Origin: BOG-908 sp965198855
Lineage (GTDB): Bacteria > Pseudomonadota > Alphaproteobacteria > Acetobacterales > Acetobacteraceae
NCBI GenBank assembly: GCA_965198855.1
Contig: CBDAPZ010000001.1
Location: forward strand, 496,001 to 560,000
Reading direction: 5' to 3'
DNA length: 64,000 nucleotides
The position numbers and the translations under genes were made by a program. Below the pieces are notes generated by a model. That model had not been told where the DNA came from and made no database searches. It saw nothing but the letters and a program-made list of their open reading frames with translations. Positions 18,989 through 28,286 of this stretch are shown piece by piece (position 1 is the stretch's first letter; the number at the start of each line of letters is the position of its first letter).

Positions 18989-19369
18989 ATGACAGGCACC
19001 ACCTTCAAGATATTATTGTTCATGAAGCGCCGCCCCGACATATCGGTCGAGGCGTTTCGCGACTATTACGAAACGCGGCATGTGCCGCTCTGCGAGCGCT
19101 ATTCTCAGGGCGTCAGACGCTATATGCGTCGCTATCTCGATCCGCAGCCGCATCCCGAGACGGGGCCGGCGGGAGAACTTCCGTTCGACGTCATCACCGA
19201 ACTCTGGTTCGACGATGAGAAGGTGTTCCGTGCCACGCTCGCATACATCACCACCACGATCATGCCGGACGAGATAACCGCGGACGAAGCACAGCTCTTC
19301 GATCGCGCCTCATTTCGCATCGCCACTGTGGTCGAGCGCGACTCGGCGTTCGCGGCCGGTCCGCAATGA
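18989..19369 (+). CDS. EthD domain-containing protein
   Basis: About 126 residues with a dimeric ferredoxin-like fold pattern: FKILLFMKRRPDISVEAFRDYYETRHVPL is the typical EthD opening (strand, then the F-x-x-Y-x-x-x-H-x-P motif). EthD proteins accompany oxidative catabolic enzymes and act as small dimeric helpers or ring-modifying enzymes. ATG 18989 is preferred because the upstream part of the frame lies in the hairpin element. The stop overlaps the start of the luciferase-like gene (ATGA), so the two are translated together. Confidence 0.8.
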   Translation: MTGTTFKILLFMKRRPDISVEAFRDYYETRHVPLCERYSQGVRRYMRRYLDPQPHPETGPAGELPFDVITELWFDDEKVFRATLAYITTTIMPDEITADEAQLFDRASFRIATVVERDSAFAAGPQ

Positions 19370-20229
19370 AACTTGGCGCAGCCTATCCAAGCACGGAGGT
19401 TGCGGGCGATCCCGATGCCATCCGCAAGTTTGTTACGGCAGTCGAGACACTTGGCTACACCCACATCATGGTGCCCGACCACGTGCTCAAAGCGCCGCAC
19501 GAAGGTCGCGACCCGCCGCTTGCCGGTCCTTACACCGAGAAGGATAGTTTTCAAGATCCCTTCGTGCTGATGGCCTTCTTCGCCGCATTGTCCGAAACGC
19601 TGGAATTCACCACCGGTGTGCTGGTGCTTCCGCAAAGGCAGACCGCGCTGGTCGCGCAGCAGGCAGCCGATGTCGATCTGCTATCGCGCGAGCGACTGCG
19701 GCTGGGCATCGGGATCGGCTGGAACCACGTCGAATACGCAGCACTCGGCCAGGATTTCCACACCCGTGGCAGGCGGATCGAGGAGCAGATTGCACTGCTG
19801 CGCCGGCTCTGGATCGAGCCCGTGGTCAGCTTCGAAGGTCGATTCGACCGCATCGATCGCGCAGGCATCAATCCGCGGCCGCGCCGGCAGATACCGCTTT
19901 GGCTTGGCGGATATTCCGAGGCGGCTTACGAGCGCGGTGCCCGGCTAGGCGACGGCTTCATCTTCGCCGGCGACGATCGGGCGCTGACAGCGCTGGCGCG
20001 TGTTCGCGAGCATCTGGCCGGATTTGGCCGCAAGCAAGATGAGTTTGGCTGCGAGCTTCTGGCGCAGTTCGCAGCAACGCCGAAGGAGGCTGGCGACCTG
20101 CTGAAGCGGTGGCGTGCAGCCGGCGGCTCGCATGGTGCAGCGCCTTCCACCGCAAAGGGACTTGGCGGCGACATTGATGCGCATATCGCGTATTTCGCCG
20201 AGCTCGCGCATCTGGTGAAGAGTGAGTGA
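19366..20229 (+). CDS. LLM class (luciferase-like, F420/FMN-dependent) oxidoreductase
   Basis: A 287-residue TIM-barrel protein with family landmarks: MKLGAAYPSTE, YTHIMVPDHV, FTTGVLVLPQRQTALVAQQAADVDLLS, RLRLGIGIGWN and IPLWLGGYSEAAYERGARLGDGF. It matches the TIGR03619-like group. It probably oxidises or reduces a small organic substrate using reduced flavin or F420; the cofactor cannot be decided from sequence alone. It forms a two-gene unit with the EthD gene and converges on the SnoaL-like gene with 22 bp between stops. Confidence 0.85.
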   Translation: MKLGAAYPSTEVAGDPDAIRKFVTAVETLGYTHIMVPDHVLKAPHEGRDPPLAGPYTEKDSFQDPFVLMAFFAALSETLEFTTGVLVLPQRQTALVAQQAADVDLLSRERLRLGIGIGWNHVEYAALGQDFHTRGRRIEEQIALLRRLWIEPVVSFEGRFDRIDRAGINPRPRRQIPLWLGGYSEAAYERGARLGDGFIFAGDDRALTALARVREHLAGFGRKQDEFGCELLAQFAATPKEAGDLLKRWRAAGGSHGAAPSTAKGLGGDIDAHIAYFAELAHLVKSE

Positions 20230-20251
20230 TGTGGGGCTTTGATCCTCGGCC

Positions 20252-20704
20252 CTAACGCGCCAAGTCGAATTTTTCCTCGAAATGGTCGATGTGGAGATAG
20301 CTGAGGCGGCAACGCTGGATTCGCCATTTGCTATCCAAACAGCGGATATAGCGCTCGTGATAATGGCCGAAGCCGATATGCCCGCTGCGCCCAAGCTGCT
20401 TACGGCGATCCTCGCTCCAGACATTGCGATCCTGCATCGCCCAGATGACGTCGGCGGCGTCCTCGCCGTCGAACGCGATCTCGGGATTATGGACGTGGTG
20501 CGTCGTCATCGACGTCTCGACCATGCTGCGCACGGCTGTCACCGCTGCGTCGCGCCCTGTCACAGGCTTGTCGTAGGGCGGCACCTCAAGACGATAATCC
20601 TCAGTGAAGCAGTCGGCATAACCGGCCCAGTCCTTCGTATCGAGGCAGCGGCAATAACGCGCCTTGGTCTCGACGATAGCTCGCCAATCTTCGAAGCCCG
20701 CCAT
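20252..20704 (-). CDS. SnoaL-like / NTF2-like family protein
   Basis: A 150-residue cone-fold protein. The N-terminal pattern IVETKARYCRCLDTKDWAGYADCFTEDYRLEVPP is typical of the SnoaL_4 / dehydratase-like NTF2 group. Histidines in TTHHVHNPEI could line the pocket. Such proteins act as small isomerases, dehydratases or hydrolases in catabolism and secondary metabolism. It lies convergent with the EthD/LLM pair and may belong to the same degradative function. The specific reaction is unknown. Confidence 0.75.
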   Translation of the reverse strand: MAGFEDWRAIVETKARYCRCLDTKDWAGYADCFTEDYRLEVPPYDKPVTGRDAAVTAVRSMVETSMTTHHVHNPEIAFDGEDAADVIWAMQDRNVWSEDRRKQLGRSGHIGFGHYHERYIRCLDSKWRIQRCRLSYLHIDHFEEKFDLAR

Positions 20705-20861
20705 GGTCCGTTCTCCCTGAAACCGTTTTTGGATTGGCTAACAGCCGCAACGTTCCCCGTCCAGCCGCGTCATCGGCGCCGTGACGACCATCGCTCTCGC
20801 GAACAGATCAACCGGCACCTCCCGCCGTTCTAAAATTCTCAAACAAAAATGTAACGGCTGT

Positions 20862-20875
20862 TGACAGCGCTGTCA
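20862..20875. promoter_or_regulatory. Perfect 14-bp palindrome, LacI-type operator candidate
   Basis: TGACAGCGCTGTCA has a central CG and perfect arms, the form bound by many LacI-family sugar regulators in proteobacteria. It overlaps a TTGACA that could be a -35 element (20861-20866), about 90 bp before the start of the 835-residue TIGR03803 gene. Repression of that gene by a LacI-type protein is therefore likely. The LacI gene at 25859-26893 is a candidate, but its own promoter region shows no copy of this site. Confidence 0.5.
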
Positions 20876-20952
20876 TGCGCTCGTAGCAGGGCTGCCGCGA
20901 GGCGATGCTTGCGCATGCCGAACGAGACCGCCACGGCATCATGGAGACCAGA

Positions 20953-23460
20953 ATGACTTTCCGTTTTGAGCAGAGCCTGGCGGTCCGTATCGGCTATGCG
21001 AGCTTTTTTCTCACCCTTGCCACGGCCCAAAATGCCGGCGCCGCCTCCGTCGAGACCATCCTTTATGATTTCGGTGTTGTCTCCGGCGGCAACACGCCGC
21101 AGGCGGCGCCGACCGCCGGCCCCAATGGCGTTTATTACGGAACGACAGATGGTGGTGGTGCGACCGGGAACGGCACCGTTTACGAGCTGATCCCGGAGGC
21201 CGGAGCGGCATCCGGCTTCAAACAGAAAGTCATTTATTCCTTCTCGGGTGCTGCTGACGGGTCTGTTCCCTCGTCCGGATTGCTGGTCGGCAAGGACGGG
21301 GCACTTTATGGCCTCACCGCGAGTGGCGGTGTCGGTGGCAGCGGCGTGGCGTTCAAGCTCTCGCCGCCAGCCGCCGGTCAGACGGCTTGGACCGAAACTA
21401 CGCTTCACAATTTCATGGGCACCAGTGACGGGGCGGCGCCTTTCGGCACATTGGCCGCCGATGCAAATGGCGTTCTCTACGGCTCCACCGTCAACGGCGG
21501 CACCGGGCAGGGGGGCACGGTGTTCAGCCTGACCCCACCGGCCGCGGCAGGCGGCGTATGGACCGAAAATGTGCTATATAGTTTCGTCTTCGGCACCGAT
21601 GGCATCAGCCCCACTGGCGGTGTGTTCCACGACGAGGCGACCGGCGATATCTACGGCATGACCTCGGCCGGCGGCCTGAACAATGCCGGGCAAGTCTATC
21701 AACTGAGTCCGTCGACAGGCGCCGGAACGGCCTGGACCAAGACGACAATATATACATTCCGCGCCATTACCGACGGGAATTATCCGCTCGGCGGCTTGGT
21801 GCGCGATCAGAGCGGCATTTTTTATGGCGTAACGACCTCCGGCGGATTGTCGGGCTGGGGGACGATCTTCTCGCTCGCGCCGCCGGAAGGCAGCAGGAAG
21901 GACTGGCTGGAGACCGTGCTCTACCATTTCACCGGCCGTCTCGATGGGGGCGCCCCGAACGCGACGCTGTCCATGGCACCAGACGGCACGCTGTATGGCG
22001 TGAGCAACGCCGGCGGCACCATGGGAGAAGGCACGGCATTCTCGTTGACGCCACCAGCAAAAGGCAAAATCTGGACGGAGGCGGCCCTGGCCAGTTTCGA
22101 CGGTACTAACGGCGTGAATCCGAGCGGCCTGACCCGTGAAGCCAGCGGCGCGCTCATCGGCACCACGGTCTATGGTGGCACCCTCGGCAATGGCGGAACC
22201 GTCTTCGAACTGACACCGCCTTCAACCGGCAGCTCCGTCTGGACCCAGACAGCGGTGGTTGATTTCCGCATGCCCAGCACCGATGCGGTATACCCGGTCG
22301 GTACCTTGCTGATGGGCAAGAGCGGCGTGATGTACGGCAGCGCCAATTCGGGCGGCGCTTTCAATGACGGTGCTGTCTACGCACTCACCCCGCCCGGCAC
22401 TGGGCAGACGGCTTGGCAACGCACTCTGCTCCATAGCTTCAACGGCACCAACGGCAGCATGCCGACCGGAAAGCTGCTGGCAGGCGCAAACGGCGTTCTC
22501 TACGGGGTGACCACTAGCGGCGGCCCCAACAGCGCTGCCTCCTACGGCGTTGTCTATGCCCTGATCCCGCCTGCCGCCGGCAAGACCGCATGGACCGAGC
22601 AGGTGCTCCACGCATTCAAAGGTGTCACAAGCGGCGACGGCTCCTTTCCGGCATCGGGCCTGATCGCCGATGCGAGCGGCGCGCTTTACGGCACCGCGGG
22701 CAGCGGCGGCATCGCTTCGAGCGACGATACATTCGGCAACGGCATCGTCTACAAGCTCACCCCGCCGGCAGCGGGCCAGACCGCCTGGAAAGAGACGATC
22801 CTCTACAGCTTCACCGGCCCGGATGGCTCTACTCCGCAAGGCTCCCTGTTGTTCGACAGCGCCGGCGCGCTCTATGGCACCACCTATACCGGCGGATCCG
22901 CAGGCGAAGGCACGGTGTTCAAACTCACGCCGCCGGCGGCCGGAAGCAGTATCTGGACGGAATCCCTCGTGCACAGCTTCAACGTCGCAGTCGGCAATGA
23001 TGGCGCCATTCCGGGAACAGAGCAACTGGTCATGGATGCCAATGGCAATCTCTACGGCACGGCAAGCCAGGGCGGCGTCAATTTTGACGGCGCAGTCTTT
23101 GAACTTTCGCCGCCCATGGGCACTGCGACGACATGGACGGAAACCTTGCTTCACAGCTTCACCGGTGCCGACGGTAGCGGCCCCTATGACGGTCTGCTCT
23201 TCGGCAGCAGCGGCGCGCTTTACGGTGTGACCCCGCAAGGCGGTGCCTACCAATATTATGGGACGATATACAAGTTGGTGCCACCGAGCACGGGCACGGC
23301 CTGGACGACCACCGTGGTGCATAGCTTCGATCCGCTCTATGGCCAGGATGGAGAGAGCCCCACTGGAGCCCTCGTAAAGGATGCGAAAAGCCATCTTTAT
23401 GGCACGGCCGAGGGGGGTGGTTATGGCAATAGCGGCGTGGTGTTCGAGGTGACGCCCTAA
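20953..23460 (+). CDS. Secreted TIGR03803-repeat (choice-of-anchor) protein, 14 repeats
   Basis: An 835-residue protein with a signal peptide (MTFRFEQSLAVRIGYASFF..., cleavage near NAGA-A). About fourteen repeats of 45-65 residues follow, each with a core like LYGTTxxGG, GTVFKLTPPAAG, WTETxLYSFTG and DGxxPxxxL. This is the TIGR03803 repeat, thought to form propeller-like extracellular domains; no enzymatic motif is seen. The start at 20953 follows GGAG at about 7 bases; an ATG 12 bases upstream is less well placed. A smaller relative lies at 28287-29519. The function of these proteins is not known. Confidence 0.88.
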   Translation: MTFRFEQSLAVRIGYASFFLTLATAQNAGAASVETILYDFGVVSGGNTPQAAPTAGPNGVYYGTTDGGGATGNGTVYELIPEAGAASGFKQKVIYSFSGAADGSVPSSGLLVGKDGALYGLTASGGVGGSGVAFKLSPPAAGQTAWTETTLHNFMGTSDGAAPFGTLAADANGVLYGSTVNGGTGQGGTVFSLTPPAAAGGVWTENVLYSFVFGTDGISPTGGVFHDEATGDIYGMTSAGGLNNAGQVYQLSPSTGAGTAWTKTTIYTFRAITDGNYPLGGLVRDQSGIFYGVTTSGGLSGWGTIFSLAPPEGSRKDWLETVLYHFTGRLDGGAPNATLSMAPDGTLYGVSNAGGTMGEGTAFSLTPPAKGKIWTEAALASFDGTNGVNPSGLTREASGALIGTTVYGGTLGNGGTVFELTPPSTGSSVWTQTAVVDFRMPSTDAVYPVGTLLMGKSGVMYGSANSGGAFNDGAVYALTPPGTGQTAWQRTLLHSFNGTNGSMPTGKLLAGANGVLYGVTTSGGPNSAASYGVVYALIPPAAGKTAWTEQVLHAFKGVTSGDGSFPASGLIADASGALYGTAGSGGIASSDDTFGNGIVYKLTPPAAGQTAWKETILYSFTGPDGSTPQGSLLFDSAGALYGTTYTGGSAGEGTVFKLTPPAAGSSIWTESLVHSFNVAVGNDGAIPGTEQLVMDANGNLYGTASQGGVNFDGAVFELSPPMGTATTWTETLLHSFTGADGSGPYDGLLFGSSGALYGVTPQGGAYQYYGTIYKLVPPSTGTAWTTTVVHSFDPLYGQDGESPTGALVKDAKSHLYGTAEGGGYGNSGVVFEVTP

Positions 23461-23620
23461 GGAAGAAAGCGGTTCTTTTTTGAAGAAAAGAACTAAAAAC
23501 TTTTGCTTCTTCACGCTACTGGAACGCGTTTTCGGTTCCTGTAAAAGCCGAAGCATTGGAACATCTCAAGCAATCAAAGTTTTTTGGTTCTTTTTTTCAA
23601 AAAAGAACCGCTTGCTTTCC
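23461..23620. repeat. AT-rich double-hairpin element, copy 5
   Basis: The left stem GTTCTTTTTT / AGAAAAGAAC lies at 23472-23493. The right stem GGTTCTTTTTT / AAAAAAGAACC lies at 23586-23609. The outer ends GGAAGAAAGC and GCTTGCTTTCC are inverted. The spacer (about 75 bp) is not the one shared by copies 1, 2 and 6. It starts directly after the stop codon of the TIGR03803 gene. Confidence 0.88.
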
Positions 23621-23648
23621 ACTCGTCCTTCCCAAAGGAGCGCATACA

Positions 23649-25736
23649 TTGTCCAACACATTGAAGTCCGTTCTGCTGTGCGCAACGGCGCTCATCGGTT
23701 TCGCCACCACGGCCTCGGCGTCGCCGCTGATTACGGCCACCGTGGACGATACGGTGACAATTGCTGTCACCGGCGAGAAATCATCTTTGCTTGCCAAAGC
23801 CACGGATAAGGGCCCGCTTGCCGCAGCGACAATGTTGCCGCATGTGCAGCTCGAGCTCAAACGTTCAACGGCACAGCAGGCGGCTTTCGATGCGTTGGTG
23901 CGCGATCAGCAGGACAGCACTTCGCCGTCATATCATAAATGGCTGACCGCCGACGGGCTGCGTGGCTATGGCCCGGACCAGGCGGATGTTGCCAAGGTTG
24001 TCGCCTGGCTGCAGGCAAGCGGCCTGAGCGTGAACGGTGTTTCGCCCAGCGGCATGTCGGTCGATTTCAGCGGGTCCGCGTCGGCGGTGGCCGGTGCGTT
24101 CCATACCTCGCTGCACCAGGTGACGCTCGCGAATGGCGAAGCACATGTCGCCAATATTACCGATCTTGCGATCCCTGCAGCGCTGGCGCCGGTCGTGCGC
24201 GGCGCCACGCTTTCCAATTTCTTCCCGAAGCCGACGATGATCAAAGCGATGAGGCCGGGCAATGCCGCGCCGGCGACCAAGAACGGCGCCTCACCGGACT
24301 TCAATGTGGAAGGCTACCAGGCCGTCGGGCCGCAGGATTTCAATACGATCTACAATGTGAATCCGCTGCTCACCGGCAAGGCGGCCGCCGGCAAGCTGAC
24401 CGGCGCCGGCGTCACCGTCGCGGTGATCGAGCAGACCGACATTCTGGCTGCGGATTGGCAGACATTCCGCAGAGCGTTCGGGCTAAGCAAATATGTCGGC
24501 ACGCTGATTGCGCATAATCCGCATTGCACGGATCCCGGCATGACCGCAGATGAAGGAGAGGCGGCACTGGATGCGGAATGGATCGGTGTCGCGGCCCCCG
24601 CCGCCCACATCGTCGAGGCGTCCTGCGCCAGCACAGCGCTGACATTCGGTGTGGAGACTGCATTGCGCGGCTTGGTCGAATATACATCGATCCCGACAGT
24701 GTTCTCGATCAGCTATGGCGGCCCCGAGCAGGAGGATAGTGCATCCTTCCTAGCCGGCTGGTCGAACCTGCTGGAGGAAGCGGCCAGCGAAGGTAAATCG
24801 GTTTTCATCTCGAGCGGCGACAGCGGCACCTCGTATGACCGCAGCCTCATCGCGACCGACGGCGTAGCCGTAAACGGGCTTTCGACCAACGCCTACAACA
24901 CCACGGTCGGCGGCACCGATTTCCTCGACAGCTACAGGGGCACCAATTCGCTCTATTGGAAACCGGCAAACGGCAGCAATTTCAGTTCGGCACGCGCCTA
25001 TATTCCGGAAACGCCCTGGAACAATTCATGTGCCGGAGAGCTGATCACCAAATACGGCCAGTATGCCGACTCGATTGCGAGCTGCAACGATCCTGCCAGC
25101 CCCTATCAGTTCCAAAGCGGCGTCGGCGGCACGGGCGGCGAAAGCACCCTTTACGCCAAGCCCGATTTCCAGAGCATTGGCGTGCCCGGCATGCCCGCCG
25201 ACGGCATGCGCGACCAACCCGACGTATCGCTGTTCGCAGCCAATGGGTTCTGGGGGCACTTCCTGGTGCTCTGCATGTCAGACACCAACGAGCTGGGCAC
25301 TGCCTGCGACTACACCAACCTGACTGACACGCTCGGCAATGCGGCCGGTGGCACGTCCTTCGCGGCCCCGGCTTTTGCAGGCATCGCGGCGCTGATCGTC
25401 GAGAAGAACGGCGCCGTTGGCAACACGGCACCGCGCCTTTACGCTTTGGCAAAAGCTCAGTTTTCTGATGCAGCCTTGGCAACCACCTGCGTTTCCGGCC
25501 ACGCGCGCAGTGCTTCGAATGCGTGTGTCTTCTATCCGGTCACGCTCGGCAACATCGCCGAGCCTTGCTACGCGACCAGTGGTGACTGCCACACGACGTC
25601 CAAGGCGTCGCTGGGGATCGGCGTGTTGCGGGGCAAGGATTATCCGAACCAGGATGCTTATCCGGCCATTGATGGCTATAGCCTGGCGACTGGGCTTGGG
25701 TCGGTGAATGTGGCGAACCTGATAGCGGCCTACTAA
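23649..25736 (+). CDS. S53 family serine-carboxyl protease (pro-kumamolisin type)
   Basis: A 695-residue secreted protease. The signal peptide is followed by a pro-domain (about 45-190, with SPSYHKWLTADGL, the usual activation-domain motif) and the catalytic domain. The Glu/Asp pair is in DEGEAALDAEW, the oxyanion Asp in FISSGDSG, and the nucleophile Ser in GGTSFAAP. The C-terminal GLGSVN region carries the calcium site. TTG at 23649 is chosen because AAAGGAG stands 8-9 bases upstream and a normal signal peptide follows; the longer frame from 23556 is encoded by the hairpin element. Sedolisins digest protein at acid pH. Confidence 0.92.
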   Translation: MSNTLKSVLLCATALIGFATTASASPLITATVDDTVTIAVTGEKSSLLAKATDKGPLAAATMLPHVQLELKRSTAQQAAFDALVRDQQDSTSPSYHKWLTADGLRGYGPDQADVAKVVAWLQASGLSVNGVSPSGMSVDFSGSASAVAGAFHTSLHQVTLANGEAHVANITDLAIPAALAPVVRGATLSNFFPKPTMIKAMRPGNAAPATKNGASPDFNVEGYQAVGPQDFNTIYNVNPLLTGKAAAGKLTGAGVTVAVIEQTDILAADWQTFRRAFGLSKYVGTLIAHNPHCTDPGMTADEGEAALDAEWIGVAAPAAHIVEASCASTALTFGVETALRGLVEYTSIPTVFSISYGGPEQEDSASFLAGWSNLLEEAASEGKSVFISSGDSGTSYDRSLIATDGVAVNGLSTNAYNTTVGGTDFLDSYRGTNSLYWKPANGSNFSSARAYIPETPWNNSCAGELITKYGQYADSIASCNDPASPYQFQSGVGGTGGESTLYAKPDFQSIGVPGMPADGMRDQPDVSLFAANGFWGHFLVLCMSDTNELGTACDYTNLTDTLGNAAGGTSFAAPAFAGIAALIVEKNGAVGNTAPRLYALAKAQFSDAALATTCVSGHARSASNACVFYPVTLGNIAEPCYATSGDCHTTSKASLGIGVLRGKDYPNQDAYPAIDGYSLATGLGSVNVANLIAAY

Positions 25737-25737
25737 T

Positions 25738-25860
25738 AAAAATCTTCTTTTCTGAAGAAAAGAAGCAAAAGACTTTTATGTCGCTGTCGCGGTTCTATCC
25801 GGCGATGTGCGTCAAGGACATAAAAGTTTTTTGCTTCTTTTTTCAAAAAAAGGCCTTCCT
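25738..25860. repeat. AT-rich double-hairpin element, copy 6
   Basis: The left stem CTTCTTTTCT / AGAAAAGAAG lies at 25744-25765. The spacer gtcgctgtcgcggttctatccggcgatgtgcg is shared with copies 1 and 2. The right arm cataaaagttttttgcttc is degenerate. The element fills the gap between the S53 stop and the LacI stop (TAG at 25859-25861), so it sits between convergent genes. Confidence 0.88.
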
Positions 25861-26893
25861 ATACCTTTGCTGTCGACTGCCGCGGAATCACCACAAACCC
25901 TGGCAGCGCTCCGCCGCCTTCACGATCGCAGTCCCGCTTGACGCTCCCGTCGATCAAAGCGCTCGCAGCAAGCGCCGCCATCGCGTCGATCGGCTGCCGC
26001 AACGTCGTCAGCAGTGGAAAACTCAAGCGTGATCCGCCGCTATCGTCAAATCCGGCAATCGAGATGTCGTGCGGCACCTGCAGCCCGCGCTCGGCTGCAG
26101 CCGCCATGCAGCCGAGCGCCATTTCGTCATTGCTTGCAAAGATCGCTGTCGGCCGGCGTGTGCGCGACAATATCGCCTGGCCCGCCTCCAGGCCGGATTC
26201 GAAAGTGTAGTCGCCCGACAGCAGCCACGGCGTCTTCAAGCCGCGGGCGGACATGGCCTCGACAAAACCTTCACGGCGCGAGGTGCTCGATGCATAACGT
26301 TCATCGCCGCCGATGAAGCCGATGCGCGTATGCCCAAGCGACAATAGGAACTCGGTCATGCAGCGCGCCGCCCCCTTGTCGTCCAGGGTGAGCCGCAGGC
26401 CGCCGCCGTCGCTGCGTTCGGCGCCCAGGCGCACATAGGGCGTGCCGGTGGCGCGCAGCACGCCCAGCACGACGTCGCTGTCTGTGCTTGGCGGCGTCAG
26501 GATGACCCCATCGGGTTTGAGCGTGGCGAGCATCGCCGCCAGATGCTGCGCGCCCGACGCTCCGCTCTGATCCACCGGCGCGATCATCACGTGATACCCG
26601 GCGTCGCGGCAGGTGACCGTGGTGCCAAGCTGGATCCGCGCCAGGTAATCGGCACCGCGCCCGGTATGCCAATGGTCCAGGGTGAGTTTCTCATCCGTGA
26701 CCACCGCGAGCAGGAAGGAGCGTGCACCGGCCAGGCTGCGCGCGGAACGGCTCGGGTGGTAATTGAGTGCTACCACCGCAGCCATCACCTGCTCGCGCGT
26801 TTCTGCGGTCACGTTTGCCTGCGCATTCATCACCCGCGACACGGTCTTGATCGATACGCCGGCGCGCGCAGCCACGTCATAGATGGTCGGCAT
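25859..26893 (-). CDS. LacI family transcriptional regulator
   Basis: The 344-residue product has an N-terminal helix-turn-helix MPTIYDVAARAGVSIKTVSRVMN and hinge (HPSRSARSLAG). A periplasmic-binding-protein-like effector domain follows (VILTPPSTDSD, RIGFIGGDERYASSTSRREGF, AIFASNDEMALG, ISIAGFDDS). It would bind a sugar or related effector. It is divergent from the MFS transporter with 135 bp between, so it most likely controls that transporter. The start at 26893 is the conserved MPTIYD; the frame extends 19 codons further without support. A sequence ATCGTTTTAGCGTT at about 26954-26967 is the only weak operator-like stretch between them. Confidence 0.92.
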   Translation of the reverse strand: MPTIYDVAARAGVSIKTVSRVMNAQANVTAETREQVMAAVVALNYHPSRSARSLAGARSFLLAVVTDEKLTLDHWHTGRGADYLARIQLGTTVTCRDAGYHVMIAPVDQSGASGAQHLAAMLATLKPDGVILTPPSTDSDVVLGVLRATGTPYVRLGAERSDGGGLRLTLDDKGAARCMTEFLLSLGHTRIGFIGGDERYASSTSRREGFVEAMSARGLKTPWLLSGDYTFESGLEAGQAILSRTRRPTAIFASNDEMALGCMAAAAERGLQVPHDISIAGFDDSGGSRLSFPLLTTLRQPIDAMAALAASALIDGSVKRDCDREGGGALPGFVVIPRQSTAKV

Positions 26894-27028
26894 GACCGGG
26901 TTTTCTCCGATGGACGCGACCCTTGCCAAAAGCCGCGGATACGTGGCCATAGCATCGTTTTAGCGTTCTCGCCCATCTGGCACAGGGCGACTGGCGCAAG
27001 GGGCGGCCATGCAGGCGTTTGCGTCACG

Positions 27029-28261
27029 ATGATGGAAGGCTGTGGTCAGAAGCCGGTCAGCCGAAGCTTCATCATTTTGTACATGATTGCACAGGTTGGT
27101 GCGTTCGTAGCTTTCGTGCCGCTGCTGCAGGTGCTTCTACCGCTACGAGCGGCGTCGATCGATCCGCTGCATGGCACTGTATTGCTAAGCCGTGTGGCCT
27201 TGGTGGGCGCCATCGTCGCTAGCCTGTCCAACATTGTGTTCGGCGTGCTCAGCGACCGCACGCGTTCGGCCCGGGGGCGCCGGCGGCCATGGTTGCTGGG
27301 CGGCTTGGCCGCCACGCTGGCAAGCTACATCCTGGTCTGGAGTGCAGCCACGCCCGGCCGGCTGCTCGTGGCTATCATCGTGTTCCAGATCGTCTTCAAT
27401 GCCATGTTCGCGCCGCTTGGGGCGGTTCTGGCGGATAGTGTGCCCGAACGGCAGCATGGCCTGATGTCTGCGCTGCTCGGGCTCGGCTACCCGCTCGGCA
27501 GCGTGGTCGGTCTCGCGGCCATCGGCGCCTGGCGGATGGAAGATACCGCCCGTTACGCAGTGGTGGCAGCACTGGTGCTGCTCTGCGTATTGCCTTTCGC
27601 GTGGCGGCTGCGCGGCGGCAACGATGCGCAGCCATCGCGCATGCCGGTCGCCGCAATCCCACAATCCGACGCAGGGATGCCGGCAAAAGATTTTGTCCTG
27701 GTCTGGATCAGTCGCCTTTCGGTAATGACGGCGATCTGCATCATCCAAGGTTATCTGCTGACATTTCTGCACGCGCGCAGTGTGTCGCATCTCCCAGCCT
27801 CGCTTCGGCCGGAGGCTGCGATCGCCCAGATGACCGCGATCGCGACTGCCTGCAATGTCGGTTGCGGCCTGCTCTGCGGTGGCCTGTCGGACCGGCTGGG
27901 GCACCGCAAGCTGTTCGTGGCTGCAGGCGGCGTGCTGCTGGCGGCCGGAATGGCCTGCCTCGCCCTTGCGCCGGGATGGATAGGCTTGCGCGTGGCGGCC
28001 ATCCTTTACGGCACCGGTACAGGCTTATATTCCACGATCGATCTTGCGCTGATGATCCAGATCCTGCCTTCGACGCGGCGTGCCGGTCAGTTTCTCGGTA
28101 TCATGAACCTTTCCAACACAGTGGCGCAAATCGCTGCACCGTTGCTGGCATTGCAGGCGCTGGCTGGTGCGATGCCGAATTTTCGCGCGCTGTTCCTGCT
28201 GGCAGGCGGTGCATCGCTTATAGGTGCCGCCTGTATCACAGGTGTTGGCAAACGACAGTAA
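27029..28261 (+). CDS. MFS transporter (GPH/sugar-cation symporter-like)
   Basis: About 410 residues with roughly twelve membrane segments. The loop between segments 2 and 3 reads GVLSDRTRSARGRRRPWLLGG, a motif frequent in glycoside-pentoside-hexuronide symporters. The second-half loop reads GLSDRLGHRKLF. It is divergent from the LacI regulator, so it probably imports a sugar. Two adjacent ATGs (27029, 27032) are possible starts. The frame is open far upstream, but that part is antisense to the LacI gene. Confidence 0.85.
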   Translation: MMEGCGQKPVSRSFIILYMIAQVGAFVAFVPLLQVLLPLRAASIDPLHGTVLLSRVALVGAIVASLSNIVFGVLSDRTRSARGRRRPWLLGGLAATLASYILVWSAATPGRLLVAIIVFQIVFNAMFAPLGAVLADSVPERQHGLMSALLGLGYPLGSVVGLAAIGAWRMEDTARYAVVAALVLLCVLPFAWRLRGGNDAQPSRMPVAAIPQSDAGMPAKDFVLVWISRLSVMTAICIIQGYLLTFLHARSVSHLPASLRPEAAIAQMTAIATACNVGCGLLCGGLSDRLGHRKLFVAAGGVLLAAGMACLALAPGWIGLRVAAILYGTGTGLYSTIDLALMIQILPSTRRAGQFLGIMNLSNTVAQIAAPLLALQALAGAMPNFRALFLLAGGASLIGAACITGVGKRQ

Positions 28262-28286
28262 CGCGCCCTACGAAGCCGCGATATGT

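Noticed and set aside
20953..23460. Periodic DNA in the TIGR03803 gene as a minisatellite
   Set aside because: The period is imperfect at DNA level and keeps frame; it reflects a repeated protein domain.
22222..23556. 444-residue frame on - strand opposite the TIGR03803 gene
   Set aside because: The apparent length comes from the repeated codon pattern of the real gene; the reverse translation has no recognisable domain.
23556..23648. Longer N-terminus of the S53 protease read from the hairpin element
   Set aside because: TTG 23649 has a well-placed AAAGGAG and gives a normal signal peptide; the extension would put basic residues from the repeat before it.
26543..27028. 160-residue N-terminal extension of the MFS transporter
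   Set aside because: It is antisense to the LacI gene; the first membrane segment follows the ATGs at 27029/27032.
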